DNA from: Bdellovibrionales bacterium Ga0074139
GTDB taxonomy: Bacteria > Bdellovibrionota > Bdellovibrionia > Bdellovibrionales > Bdellovibrionaceae
Length of the DNA: 64,000 nucleotides
Reading direction: 5' to 3'
NCBI GenBank assembly: GCA_001464795.1
Contig: LNEB01000003.1
Location: 62,001-126,000, forward strand
A model generated the notes under the pieces. It saw only the letters and a program-made list of their open reading frames with translations. It searched no databases and was not told the origin of the DNA. The number at the start of each line of letters is the position of its first letter. Position 1 is the stretch's first letter. Made by a program: the position numbers and the translations under genes. Shown one piece after another: positions 16,940 to 25,447 of the stretch.

Positions 16940-17426
16940 AATTCAGGGTGTCCTTGGAAGGTGTCAGAACAAAGCTTTTCTGTTGTGTGCCTATTATTGT
17001 TTGGACTTGAATTTTTTCAAGTTTGGGAAATTCTGAAAGTGCTTTGATTTTGATCTTTGGTAAAGTGGGCGTTTGAAGGCATTGGATCTCAGCGGTCAGT
17101 TTAAACTCGGAATGGCTGTCATTTTTGCCGCTATAGATGACGCTACTTTGGGAATTTGACAACTGACAGCCAAAAGTTTCGTCTAAAATTAAAATTTTAG
17201 GTAAACTTTCTGTTAATGACTGAATAGACTTTTGCAGTTTCATTTTCTGGATGGAATTTTTAGGTTTATGTTCGAAGTCAATAATGGCCGTGGCTGGAAT
17301 TTCAAGTTCAAAGAAACCTTTCACCCCATCAAAGGCAAGATTGGCTGATCCCAAATTATGGGAGTGAGCCTTGTGGGCCTGAGCAGATAAACAAACAAAG
17401 AATAGAGTCATTATGAATTTAAACAT
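16938..17426 (-). CDS. ZrgA-family (DUF2796) zinc-uptake protein
   Basis: 162 residues. Signal peptide FIMTLFFVCLSAQA is followed at once by HKAHSHNLGSANLAFDG, the His-rich start and first strand of DUF2796; ELEIPATAIIDFEHKP is the family's second conserved block. Characterised ZrgA proteins are periplasmic and zinc-regulated, and are thought to help deliver zinc to the importer. It lies just upstream of zur in the same direction. Its own promoter must sit in the 36-bp gap or inside the divergent gene. Confidence 0.83.
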   Translation of the reverse strand: MFKFIMTLFFVCLSAQAHKAHSHNLGSANLAFDGVKGFFELEIPATAIIDFEHKPKNSIQKMKLQKSIQSLTESLPKILILDETFGCQLSNSQSSVIYSGKNDSHSEFKLTAEIQCLQTPTLPKIKIKALSEFPKLEKIQVQTIIGTQQKSFVLTPSKDTLN

Positions 17427-17462
17427 GCTTAATTATATTTCTTAATGTTAGATTGAAGTCCA

Positions 17463-17984
17463 ATGAAAATCTTAAGCCTATTAATTATTCTTAATCTTCT
17501 ATCATTGCCTAGTTGGTCAGCACAAATTTTCTGTCAAAAACATCCACGGGATGTGGCGGTGGCCATCGACTGGCTTGATCAAGACTTATCGATTCAGGTT
17601 TTTTCACCCCTTGGTTATACGTATATGCCGCAAATTGAAGGGCCGTTAAGACCCAGCTCTCTTGATTGGAGCCGCTACCAATTTCAGCAACTAGAGCCAC
17701 TCGGAAGCCGCTTTGAAGTTCGCTTTAAAAAAAATGATTGTGAATGGACAATTAATAAAAATAAATCTGAAACCAAAGTAGAGTGTGGTGGGAAAAGCAC
17801 AGCATCAGCAAAGGAACTTTTGTTTACTAGCTTTTCACTTGTAAGGATCACAGAATCCACTCTCAAAAATCAGTTTTTTACACGAAGATTTCGCTTCTCA
17901 GTGGTGCGTAAAACGCAATTAGGGGACGATACTTTTTTTGTAACAATTCCTGTTTCAGAACAGGGCTGTCAAGACTACGAGTAA
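17463..17984 (+). CDS. hypothetical secreted protein
   Basis: 173 residues with a clear signal peptide (ILSLLIILNLLSLPSWSA). Four cysteines in the mature protein (FCQKH, DCEWT, ECGGK, GCQDY) suggest two disulfides. Divergent from zrgA across 36 bp, so it could share zinc control, but no second palindrome is seen there. Family not recognised. Confidence 0.7.
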   Translation: MKILSLLIILNLLSLPSWSAQIFCQKHPRDVAVAIDWLDQDLSIQVFSPLGYTYMPQIEGPLRPSSLDWSRYQFQQLEPLGSRFEVRFKKNDCEWTINKNKSETKVECGGKSTASAKELLFTSFSLVRITESTLKNQFFTRRFRFSVVRKTQLGDDTFFVTIPVSEQGCQDYE

Positions 17985-17998
17985 AACTCTCAATTTTG

Positions 17999-18028
17999 TT
18001 GATGATTATTTTTTATATCAAATATAGT
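17999..18028 (+). promoter_or_regulatory. candidate sigma70 promoter of small XRE regulator
   Basis: TTGATG (17999-18004) and TATAGT (18023-18028) are separated by 18 bp, giving 4/6 and 5/6 matches to the housekeeping consensus. TGTAGT (18028-18033) and ACTACA (18056-18061) form an inverted repeat just downstream that could be an autoregulatory operator. Located in a 97-bp gap. Confidence 0.45.
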
Positions 18029-18081
18029 GTAGTCATTGCTGTAAACACATTATTAACTACATACAGTCAAAGAGGTATACA

Positions 18082-18348
18082 ATGGCAGAATTATCAAACT
18101 ATCTTAAAAAAAGCCGCGAAAGCTTAGGTCTTTCTCAAACTTTTGTTTCATCTAAACTTGGATATTCATCACCACAGTTTGTAAGCAACTGGGAACGTGG
18201 TCTTTCTCACCCACCAGTTAAGTCTTTGAAGAAAATTGCTAAGCTCTACAAGCTCAAAGACAAAGAATTATTTGATGTTTACGTGGTTTCCTATTTAAAC
18301 GAAGTGGAAACCGATCTTCGTAAAAAGATTCAAAAAATTAAGGGTTAG
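18082..18348 (+). CDS. small XRE-family transcriptional regulator
   Basis: 88 residues that are little more than one HTH domain: LKKSRESLGLSQTFVSSKLG as helices 1-2 and SPQFVSNWERG as turn and recognition helix, followed by a short helical tail (VETDLRKKIQKIKG). AAAGAGG precedes the ATG. Acts as a DNA-binding regulator; target unknown. Not beside any toxin or phage gene. Confidence 0.85.
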   Translation: MAELSNYLKKSRESLGLSQTFVSSKLGYSSPQFVSNWERGLSHPPVKSLKKIAKLYKLKDKELFDVYVVSYLNEVETDLRKKIQKIKG

Positions 18349-18367
18349 TTTTTTGAAATACTAACTC

Positions 18368-19351
18368 TTAGGTTTTTAATTTTTTAATAACCTTTGAATA
18401 AGGGGCCTCTTGATGGGGCCCTTTCTTTTTATTAAGTTGCCATTGAAATGCACAGTTTTTCGAACAAGTGTCTTTTTTTGACTCTATTTTTACGCAAGAC
18501 TCACAAATCAAATACTCATGATCACAGCGCACGCACTGAAGGCGAGTGGCCGCAGGCTGGCCACAATGGGGACAAAGTTTATAGATGGTTGTGGGCTTGA
18601 GTTCCTGATCGACGGCGACTCGGTTATCAAAAACAAAACATTCACCGGTAAAAGACTGATGAGGCTTTTCTTTTAAGTAATTAAGGATGCCACCTTCCAG
18701 CTGGTAGACATTATTAAAGCCCTCTTCTTGCAGCTCTAAAATACCTTTTTCGCAGCGAATACCACCGGTACAAAAGATAAGTATTTTTTTATCAGGCGAA
18801 ATATTTTGCTTTTTAAAATAATTGGGAAATTCCGTGAACTTTTCGATATTGGGGTTGAGTGCCCCATTGAACGTTCCCAGCTGATATTCGTACCAATTTC
18901 TTGTATCGATGACGACAACGTCTTCTTTTTCGCTTCTTAAAACTTCTTCCCATTCATCAGGTGAAAGGTGAAAGTTTTGATTTTGCTTTTCTTTTGGAAG
19001 TTTCAAATCCGTGCGACCTGTGGTGACAATTTCCGGTTTTACTTTAATTGATAACTTTAAAAAAGGCGGCAACTGGGATTCCGAGTCCTTGTTGTTAAGG
19101 GATTCAAGGTTGAAAAGTTCTTTAAAATACTTTTTCCAAGCCTCAAAGTGGTCTTTGTTTTGACAGCATGTGGTGGCATTGAAGCCTTCAGTCCCAAGGA
19201 CAATAAGACCCAAAATTCCTAACTCTTGGGCTTTTTCAGTCAGCTGTAACTTCATTTTTTCGGGGTCAGTTATAGGGATGAATTGATAGAAGGCCGTGAT
19301 GAAAAAGGGGGTGTCAGGCAATAAAATATCTGATAGGTCTAATCTGGTCAT
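18368..19351 (-). CDS. trhO: tRNA uridine(34) hydroxylase, rhodanese-type
   Basis: About 327 residues. The order is N-terminal acylphosphatase-like domain (FITAFYQFIPI... GLIVLGTEGFNATTC), rhodanese domain with the active loop C-T-G-G-I-R-C-E-K, and a C-terminal Cys-rich zinc-binding tail (CPHCGQ, CVRC, CESC, CSKNC). TrhO makes 5-hydroxyuridine at tRNA position 34. The start is taken at the ATG at 19351 (after AAGGATG); an 18-codon extension to a TTG at 19405 is possible. Confidence 0.9.
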   Translation of the reverse strand: MTRLDLSDILLPDTPFFITAFYQFIPITDPEKMKLQLTEKAQELGILGLIVLGTEGFNATTCCQNKDHFEAWKKYFKELFNLESLNNKDSESQLPPFLKLSIKVKPEIVTTGRTDLKLPKEKQNQNFHLSPDEWEEVLRSEKEDVVVIDTRNWYEYQLGTFNGALNPNIEKFTEFPNYFKKQNISPDKKILIFCTGGIRCEKGILELQEEGFNNVYQLEGGILNYLKEKPHQSFTGECFVFDNRVAVDQELKPTTIYKLCPHCGQPAATRLQCVRCDHEYLICESCVKIESKKDTCSKNCAFQWQLNKKKGPHQEAPYSKVIKKLKT

Positions 19352-19436
19352 CAATTCATCCTTGTATCTTGGGTGCAAGCCAAGTGGTAAATTATGTTCA
19401 AACAAGTAGCATTTAACTCAATTTGAGGTCAAGAAC

Positions 19437-21035
19437 ATGAACGTCAGTCCCGTCATTGCAGAAGAGATTCAAAGGCGTAGAACTTTTGCAATTATTTCCC
19501 ATCCTGATGCGGGTAAAACCACATTGACTGAAAAACTTCTTTATCACGGCGGTGTGATTCACGAAACAGGGGAAGTGAAAGGGAAATCAGGAACCAAGGC
19601 CGTGACCTCGGACTGGATGGAGCTTGAAAGACAAAAAGGAATTTCCATTACTTCCAGTGTGATGACCTTTGATTACCAAAAGTTAAGGGTTAATTTACTC
19701 GATACTCCAGGACACAAAGATTTCTCGGAAGACACTTACCGGGTACTCATGGCTGTGGATTCTGCTTGTATGTTGATCGACGTCGCCAAAGGTGTGGAAG
19801 AGCGAACTAAAAAACTTTATGAAGTTTGTCGTTACAGAAAAGTTCCCATTTTTACATTTATTAATAAACTCGACCGTGAAGGAAAAGATCCCCTCACATT
19901 AATTGATGAAATCGAAAAAACTTTAGGCATGCAGTGCTATCCTGTGACATGGCCGCTGGGGATCGGTCAAAGATTCAAAGGTATTTTTAATAGGCTAACA
20001 AAAGAGCTTATGATTTATGATCAGCGTCGGGATGAAGTGGAACAGTTTCACATTGTTCCTACCATTGGTCAGGACTTATCAAAACTTTTGCATCAGTATT
20101 TGGACCGTGAATCTGCTGAACAGGTCTTAAATGAACTTGAACTTGTCGAAGGGGCTTTGCCACCATTTGATGAACAAGCCTTTTTAGCAGGAGAAATTTC
20201 TCCGGTGACTTTTGGTTCTGCCAAACAAAATTTCGGTGTGGATTTATTTTTAAGTTTTTTCTGCAAATATGCACCTGCGCCTATTCCAAGACCCATCAAA
20301 CCTCAAGAGTCTCTCAGCCCTTTGGATAATCGCTTCACTGGCTTTGTATTTAAAATTCAAGCCAATATGGACCGCAGGCACAGAGACCGCGTGGCCTACA
20401 TCAGAATTTGCTCAGGCCAATTTCAGCGTGGAATGAAAGTGTTTCACTCGCGCCTAGACCGGGAGCTCAGACTTGCGTATTCCAATCAATTTGTTGCCCA
20501 AGACCGTGAAACGGTGGACGTGGCCTACGCCGGTGACATTGTTGGAATCAATGACACAGGAAATTTTGCCATTGGTGATTCTGTATCCTCTGCTGGAAAA
20601 GTTGAGTTTGAAGACATTCCTAAATTTGCGCCCGAATTATTTGCAAAACTGACGGTTCGTGACGCTTTAAAAAGATCAAAACTTCAGGAAGCTTTAAAGC
20701 ATTTAGCTGAAGAAGGGGCCATTCAAATTTTCATTGATCCCATCATCGGTCATCAAGATCCTTTAATTGGTGCTGTCGGTGAACTTCAATTTGAAGTTTT
20801 AGTCCACAGACTGCAAGACGAGTACAACTTGGAAGCAAAGCTTAATCGATTATCTTATACCGTTGCTCGTTGGCCTCGAGACAAACAGGGCAAGGCTGTT
20901 TTTGAGGTGAAGGGTCATAATCTTTACCGTGATATGCAAGATCAACCTGTTCTTCTTTTAAATCAGGAATGGGATCTGAACTGGGCTGCACGCGAAAACC
21001 CAGAACTTGAGTTCGCAAGTTCCATTAATCGTTAA
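19437..21035 (+). CDS. prfC: peptide chain release factor 3
   Basis: 532 residues, normal RF3 length. GTPase motifs: G1 SHPDAGKTT, G3 DTPGHKDFSEDTYR, G4 NKLDREG. Domain II (GFVFKIQANMDRRHRDRVAY) and the C-terminal domain (VGELQFEVLVHRLQDEY) follow. Releases RF1/RF2 from the ribosome after peptide release. Divergent from trhO with an 85-bp gap; no terminator visible afterwards. Confidence 0.96.
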   Translation: MNVSPVIAEEIQRRRTFAIISHPDAGKTTLTEKLLYHGGVIHETGEVKGKSGTKAVTSDWMELERQKGISITSSVMTFDYQKLRVNLLDTPGHKDFSEDTYRVLMAVDSACMLIDVAKGVEERTKKLYEVCRYRKVPIFTFINKLDREGKDPLTLIDEIEKTLGMQCYPVTWPLGIGQRFKGIFNRLTKELMIYDQRRDEVEQFHIVPTIGQDLSKLLHQYLDRESAEQVLNELELVEGALPPFDEQAFLAGEISPVTFGSAKQNFGVDLFLSFFCKYAPAPIPRPIKPQESLSPLDNRFTGFVFKIQANMDRRHRDRVAYIRICSGQFQRGMKVFHSRLDRELRLAYSNQFVAQDRETVDVAYAGDIVGINDTGNFAIGDSVSSAGKVEFEDIPKFAPELFAKLTVRDALKRSKLQEALKHLAEEGAIQIFIDPIIGHQDPLIGAVGELQFEVLVHRLQDEYNLEAKLNRLSYTVARWPRDKQGKAVFEVKGHNLYRDMQDQPVLLLNQEWDLNWAARENPELEFASSINR

Positions 21036-21110
21036 GTTTTCTTTCTAGTGTTCATATTTGACTACTTGCTTCATTTATAAACTTTATAATGTTTGTAAGT
21101 TCCTCCATTA

Positions 21111-21138
21111 TTGACAGCAATCAGTTACAAGTTATTCT
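21111..21138 (+). promoter_or_regulatory. candidate sigma70 promoter
   Basis: A consensus -35 TTGACA (21111-21116) is followed after 16 bp by TATTCT (21133-21138, 4/6 to TATAAT). It stands 25 bp ahead of the secreted-protein start at 21163, after the end of prfC. Confidence 0.5.
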
Positions 21139-21162
21139 TAATAAGATTTACGGAGGTTTTTT

Positions 21163-21600
21163 TTGAAAAAATCATTAATAGTTATTATTTTAATATTTAT
21201 AAGTTTCTCAACATGGGCTCTTCCTTCCCAAGTCGTCTGTAAAGCAGAAAATATTTCTGACAATATTGATAAATTTGGAAGTGTAGTATTCACTTTTGAA
21301 CCACTGACAGCAGTCTGGACGGGCCGTTCTGGTTTACCTAAGAAAATTTTTGATCAAAACATTATTTGTGGCAGGGACATTTCTAATACATCTGTTAAAC
21401 CAGGATGTTATTTTGAAGATATTAGCGATAGTGATCTTCGGTACACTTTGACTTGTGATACTCAATATCAAAATGGAATTCAGTGGTTTGCCAAGGGTGG
21501 TTTGGTTGTTAGTGAAATTACTAAGAATGGAAGATTTGAGTGTAGAACAAAATATGGCAGTAATTATTTTGTTGTGTTAAATTTAACTGCTTGCCAATAG
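21163..21600 (+). CDS. hypothetical secreted protein
   Basis: 145 residues starting with TTG at 21163, eight bases after CGGAGG. The signal peptide (SLIVIILIFISFSTWA) precedes a mature part with six cysteines (VCKA, ICGR, GCYF, TCDT, ECRT, ACQ) and alternating strands. No family recognised. It meets the DUF2147 gene end to end (stops adjacent at 21600/21601). TTG is the only start that keeps the signal sequence. Confidence 0.7.
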   Translation: MKKSLIVIILIFISFSTWALPSQVVCKAENISDNIDKFGSVVFTFEPLTAVWTGRSGLPKKIFDQNIICGRDISNTSVKPGCYFEDISDSDLRYTLTCDTQYQNGIQWFAKGGLVVSEITKNGRFECRTKYGSNYFVVLNLTACQ

Positions 21601-22017
21601 TTACTTAAATTTTTCAAACACTTCCGTACGACCCAAAAGCGAAAAACCAATATAGCCCCGTACACTGAGCAGGTTTCCTTTTAAAGTCATTTTGCACGAG
21701 TAAGTTTTGCCGTTATTGGGATCATAAATGGTCCCGTCCACCCATTTTTCTCCATCAAATTTAAAGTTTTTTAAAAGAGTAGACCCCATTAATTTTTCAT
21801 TGCGTAATTTTGGATCTGGGTTTTTGGTATCCAAGTCTTCGGCTTTTTCTGGAAGTGACCAGATGATGCGGCCATTGTAGCGATTGTCAGTTTTCGTGAT
21901 TTCAATGTGAGCATCTTTTTTGGGTGACCACCAGACACCTAAAATGCTGTCAGCTTCAACTTTTTGCGCTAGTACTAAAGATGAAATCAAACTGAGCATT
22001 GCAATTATTAACTTCAT
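21601..22017 (-). CDS. DUF2147 secreted protein
   Basis: 138 residues, signal peptide (LIIAMLSLISSLVLA) then the DUF2147 core: ILGVWWSPKKDAHIEIT, NGRIIWSLPE, GEKWVDGTIYDPNNGKTYSC and VRGYIGFSLLGRTEVF, all diagnostic. DUF2147 proteins are small exported beta-barrels of unknown function. Third gene of a DUF4442-DUF1304-DUF2147 operon; adjacent to the DUF1304 gene without a gap. Confidence 0.88.
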   Translation of the reverse strand: MKLIIAMLSLISSLVLAQKVEADSILGVWWSPKKDAHIEITKTDNRYNGRIIWSLPEKAEDLDTKNPDPKLRNEKLMGSTLLKNFKFDGEKWVDGTIYDPNNGKTYSCKMTLKGNLLSVRGYIGFSLLGRTEVFEKFK

Positions 22018-22380
22018 TTAAATTCCTACCCATAAACTGACTGCAGCGATCACCGCTGGAGCCGCTTGCACATACATAATTCTTTTTGAAAAAGTAAGAC
22101 CACCGTAAATTCCAGCAATCAATATGCAGCCTAAGAAAAAAAACTGAATTTGAAATCCAGTTAAGATATCGGGATGGATAAGTCCCCAAATCAGGCCCGC
22201 ACTTAGAAAACCGTTATAAAGTCCTTGATTGGCAGCTAAGACCCTTTGAGTTTCTGCTCTTTCGAGTGATTGTCTAAAAACCTTTAAGCCTAATGGTTTT
22301 GTCCATAAAAACATCTCTAAAACCAAAATGTAGATGTGCAAAGCGGCAATCAATGAAACTAGAATTTTTGATAAGATCAT
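22018..22380 (-). CDS. DUF1304 integral membrane protein
   Basis: 120 residues with four predicted transmembrane helices. The DUF1304 signature is present: LHIYILVLEMFLWTKP near the start and NQGLYNGFLSAGLIWG in the second half. Function of the family is unknown. Its start overlaps the DUF4442 stop by 4 nt (22377-22380). Confidence 0.88.
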   Translation of the reverse strand: MILSKILVSLIAALHIYILVLEMFLWTKPLGLKVFRQSLERAETQRVLAANQGLYNGFLSAGLIWGLIHPDILTGFQIQFFFLGCILIAGIYGGLTFSKRIMYVQAAPAVIAAVSLWVGI

Positions 22381-22862
22381 AACATTCCTTTTTTTGTAGG
22401 CTTAAGGGAGAGTGTGATTTGAAACTCAAGGATCTTTTTTGTGGGCTCATTAACAGTGTAGGCATAACCATTGATAGTTTTATCACAGCGAGTTTTTAAC
22501 CTTAAAGTTTCAGCAATTAATTCATCCACTTGTGCGACTTCATCGGTTCGAAAACAAACATGAGCTTCCGCTCTTGATAAAAACTGAAACTGAGCATCTT
22601 TGAAAATAAAACTGACAGGCAGTTTTTCAGAGCCCATGCGCATTAACAATTGGGTGGCCACGCTGAGCTCGGCCCCCATGGCAAGGGCACCAAAATACAT
22701 AGAGCCCACGTGGTTGGAAGTGAGCCACCATCTTCTGATTCTGATGGTCGCAGTGCTTGCGGTCAACTCCACCACCTTGGGCCAACAAAGTGCCAGTAAT
22801 GGGACTTTAAAAAAGCTGAGCAAGCGGATCATCCGTGTGAGTTGATTGACAGATCTTTTCAT
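22377..22862 (-). CDS. DUF4442 hotdog-fold protein (thioesterase-like)
   Basis: 161 residues. Matches the DUF4442/YiiD-C type hotdog fold: RWWLTSNHVGSMYFGALAMGAELSVATQLL is the central helix region, then LPVSFIFKDAQFQFLSRAEAHVCF. Such proteins are probable acyl-CoA or acyl-ACP thioesterases without a fixed substrate. First gene of a three-gene operon and divergent from ffh. Confidence 0.82.
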   Translation of the reverse strand: MKRSVNQLTRMIRLLSFFKVPLLALCWPKVVELTASTATIRIRRWWLTSNHVGSMYFGALAMGAELSVATQLLMRMGSEKLPVSFIFKDAQFQFLSRAEAHVCFRTDEVAQVDELIAETLRLKTRCDKTINGYAYTVNEPTKKILEFQITLSLKPTKKGML

Positions 22863-22909
22863 AGCTTAAGTCTTGCAGAATTTTTATCAGCAAGCTATTA
22901 GTGTTTTCT

Positions 22910-24253
22910 ATGTTTGAACAACTATCTGACAAAGTTCTGGGTTCCATTAAGAAGCTTAAAGGCCAAAGTCAAATCACAGAATCGAATATCGAAGATGTCT
23001 TAAAAGAAATCCGCCTTAGCCTTTTGGAAGCTGATGTTAATTTTAAAGTTGTTAAAAATTTTCTCGAACGGGTAAAAACGAAGGCCATAGGAACGGATGT
23101 TTTAAGCAGTCTGGAACCTGGTCAGCAGTTTATCAAAATTGTTCATGATGAGCTCACAACAACTCTTGGCTCTGAGCCTGTTTTTATTGATGTTACGAAG
23201 CCGTTTAACACCATTTTAATGGTGGGTTTACAGGGTAATGGTAAAACCACAACCTCAGCTAAACTAGCTCTTTATATCAGGCAAAAATTAACAAAAAAAC
23301 CGGGTCTTGTATCTGTGGATACTTACAGACCTGCTGCCGCTGAACAGCTAGAAATTTTAGCTAAACAAAATAATCTTCCTTACTTTGCTGTGGATCTGAA
23401 AGATTCTCCTCTTGAAAGATTAAAAAAAGCCAAAGCTTGGGCTCAAAGCCAAGACATCGAAGCTTTAATTGTGGACACCGCCGGTCGTTTGCAAATTGAT
23501 GAAGCTTTAATGAACGAGCTTGAGGCTTTAAAAAAAGAATCCAATCCTTCTGAAATTCTACTTGTCGCTGATGCCATGATTGGTCAGCAGTCAGTGAATG
23601 TGGCTCAAGGATTCAATGAAAAACTCGGGCTCACAGGCCTTGTGCTAACAAAAGTCGACGGAGACGCCAGGGGCGGAGCCGCTCTTTCCTTTCGTGAGGT
23701 CACGGGACTACCCATTAAGTTTTTAGGTGTGGGTGAAAAAGTGGCTGCCTTAGAGGTTTTTCATCCAGATCGCTTAGCGAAAAGAATTTTAGACATGGGG
23801 GATGTGTTATCCCTTGTTGAAAAGGCCCAAGAAGTTGTCAGTGAAAAAGACGCTCGTGATTCCGCTAGGAAAATGGCTAAAAACCAATTCACTTTGGAAG
23901 ATTTTTTATCGCAAATTCAGTCATTGAAAAAAATGGGTGGTATCGAAGGAGTGCTCAAATTTTTGCCTGGTATGGGAGAAATCTCGAAGCAAATGAAGAA
24001 TATGACTCCCCCGGACGATGAGATGAAAAAAATTGAAGCCATCATTCGTTCTATGACTCCAAAAGAGCGCCGGGATCACCGGGTATTAAATGCCTCAAGA
24101 AGACAAAGAATAGCCTCGGGTAGTGGAACTCAAGTGCAAGATATCAATAAGCTTGTGAAACAATTTGAACAGATGCAAAAAATGATGAGCCAAATGATGA
24201 AAATGGGCATGGGTGGAATGAAGGGCTTAGGAAAACCTAAGTTCCCATTTTAG
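22910..24253 (+). CDS. ffh: signal recognition particle protein Ffh
   Basis: 447 residues from the ATG at 22910 (a GTG three codons earlier is less likely). N domain, then the SRP GTPase with GLQGNGKTTTSAKLA, DTYRPAAAEQL, DTAGR and TKVDGDARGGAALS; the C-terminal Met-rich M domain (MQKMMSQMMKMGMGGMKG) binds SRP RNA and signal peptides. Targets inner-membrane proteins to the translocon. Heads the ffh-rpsP-khpA-rimM-trmD-rplS block common in bacteria. Confidence 0.97.
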   Translation: MFEQLSDKVLGSIKKLKGQSQITESNIEDVLKEIRLSLLEADVNFKVVKNFLERVKTKAIGTDVLSSLEPGQQFIKIVHDELTTTLGSEPVFIDVTKPFNTILMVGLQGNGKTTTSAKLALYIRQKLTKKPGLVSVDTYRPAAAEQLEILAKQNNLPYFAVDLKDSPLERLKKAKAWAQSQDIEALIVDTAGRLQIDEALMNELEALKKESNPSEILLVADAMIGQQSVNVAQGFNEKLGLTGLVLTKVDGDARGGAALSFREVTGLPIKFLGVGEKVAALEVFHPDRLAKRILDMGDVLSLVEKAQEVVSEKDARDSARKMAKNQFTLEDFLSQIQSLKKMGGIEGVLKFLPGMGEISKQMKNMTPPDDEMKKIEAIIRSMTPKERRDHRVLNASRRQRIASGSGTQVQDINKLVKQFEQMQKMMSQMMKMGMGGMKGLGKPKFPF

Positions 24254-24313
24254 ACTTGCAGGTGTTCACAAAATTCGTTATTAATCGAACGCACGAAAAA
24301 ACCGAGGTACAAT

Positions 24314-24562
24314 ATGGTAGTTATTAGACTTGCAAGAACTGGAACGAAACACACTCCTAAATACAGAATCACTGTGGCTGATTCTCGCCGTTATGTAACA
24401 GGCAAGTACTTGGAAGTATTAGGTTATTATATTCCTACACCAAGAGGTCAGGATAAAAAAGTAGCCATCGACATGGAAAAATACAACGCATGGGTAGCTA
24501 AAGGCGCACAAGCGACCGACCGTGTTAAGCACGTTGTTAAGCTCGCTCAAGGCACTAAATAA
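24314..24562 (+). CDS. rpsP: 30S ribosomal protein S16
   Basis: 82 residues, full length: VVIRLARTGTKHTPKYRITVADSRR is the hallmark N-terminus, followed by YIPTPRG and the C-terminal WVAKGAQATDRVKHVVK. Binds 16S rRNA early in 30S assembly. GAGG precedes the start. Sits 60 bp after ffh in the conserved ribosome-associated operon. Confidence 0.98.
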   Translation: MVVIRLARTGTKHTPKYRITVADSRRYVTGKYLEVLGYYIPTPRGQDKKVAIDMEKYNAWVAKGAQATDRVKHVVKLAQGTK

Positions 24563-24654
24563 AGCTTGGTTTTCTCATATTTTTGCCATAAATCATTCTA
24601 ATGGGGAATTTTTCCCCATGAAATTTTTGGATAAACCGACCTAAGAGGTAACGA

Positions 24655-24894
24655 ATGGACAATCTCAAAGATCTAGTTGAATTCATGGCAAAATCCTTAG
24701 TTGATAAACCTGAAAATGTTGAGGTCGATGAAATCCCTGGCCAACAAACCACTCTTCTTGCTTTAAAAGTTGATAAAGACGACCTTGGTAAAGTCATTGG
24801 TAAACAAGGTAAAACAGCTGCTGCCATGCGAACCATCATCCGTGCCGCAGGGACAAAGCTTAATAAAAGATACCATCTCGATATCGTTGAATAA
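24655..24894 (+). CDS. khpA: KH-domain RNA-binding protein KhpA
   Basis: 79 residues consisting of one KH domain with the GxxG loop as G-K-Q-G (VIGKQGKTAAAMRTIIRAA). Between rpsP and rimM, the usual place for this gene (ylqC/khpA). Binds RNA; in other bacteria it works with KhpB in cell-size and sRNA control. AAGAGG precedes the ATG. Confidence 0.94.
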   Translation: MDNLKDLVEFMAKSLVDKPENVEVDEIPGQQTTLLALKVDKDDLGKVIGKQGKTAAAMRTIIRAAGTKLNKRYHLDIVE

Positions 24895-24897
24895 CTC

Positions 24898-25416
24898 ATG
24901 AAAAACTATGTCCATGTGGGTAAAGTTAAATCTGCACATGGGCTCAAAGGCGAAATTTTCATTTTCGTCTTTTCAAAAGACACCTCCTGGTCAAAAAAAC
25001 TAAAAAATTGCCAACTCAAAAATTTAAAATCTGAAATCTCTGATCATAACGTTGAAAGATCTAAGCCTCATAAAGAAGGTTTGATCATGCAACTAGCCAA
25101 TGTATCAGACAGAAATCAGTCCGAAAGTCTTATCGGTCAGGAATTTTACATTCCAGATGATCTGCTTCAGTCTGAAAAAGGTGAAACTATTTACTTGTCT
25201 GAGATCCTCGGTTTTGATGTTTACTTGGGTGATCAGTGCGTGGGTCAGGTGCAGACCGTAAGCTCTAATGGACCGCAGGATCTACTGGTTATACGAAACG
25301 AAGAACACCTGTTTGAAGTTCCATTTGTGAAAGATTTTATTGTACAAATGGATTTTGAAAATTCCAAAGTGCTGATGAACTTTCCACCAGAGCTTATTGA
25401 ATTAAATCGCAAATAA
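24898..25416 (+). CDS. rimM: ribosome maturation factor RimM
   Basis: 172 residues. N-terminal barrel starts VGKVKSAHGLKGEIFIF, the family signature; the PRC-barrel half has LSEILGFDVYL and LFEVPFVKDFIVQMD. Assists 30S head assembly and binds S19. Starts 4 bp after khpA. Confidence 0.95.
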   Translation: MKNYVHVGKVKSAHGLKGEIFIFVFSKDTSWSKKLKNCQLKNLKSEISDHNVERSKPHKEGLIMQLANVSDRNQSESLIGQEFYIPDDLLQSEKGETIYLSEILGFDVYLGDQCVGQVQTVSSNGPQDLLVIRNEEHLFEVPFVKDFIVQMDFENSKVLMNFPPELIELNRK

Positions 25417-25447
25417 TCCTAACTTCTAGTAAGTCTTAATCCACAAA

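Noticed and set aside
18368-19405. TrhO start at TTG 19405
   Set aside because: The ATG at 19351 has AAGGA at proper spacing and matches the family N-terminus, so the 18-codon extension was not used.
22861-22898. ATAGCTT/AAGCTAT inverted repeat between the DUF4442 gene and ffh
   Set aside because: Only 7 bp, AT-rich and interrupted by a second weak pairing; no T run. Not convincing as operator or terminator.
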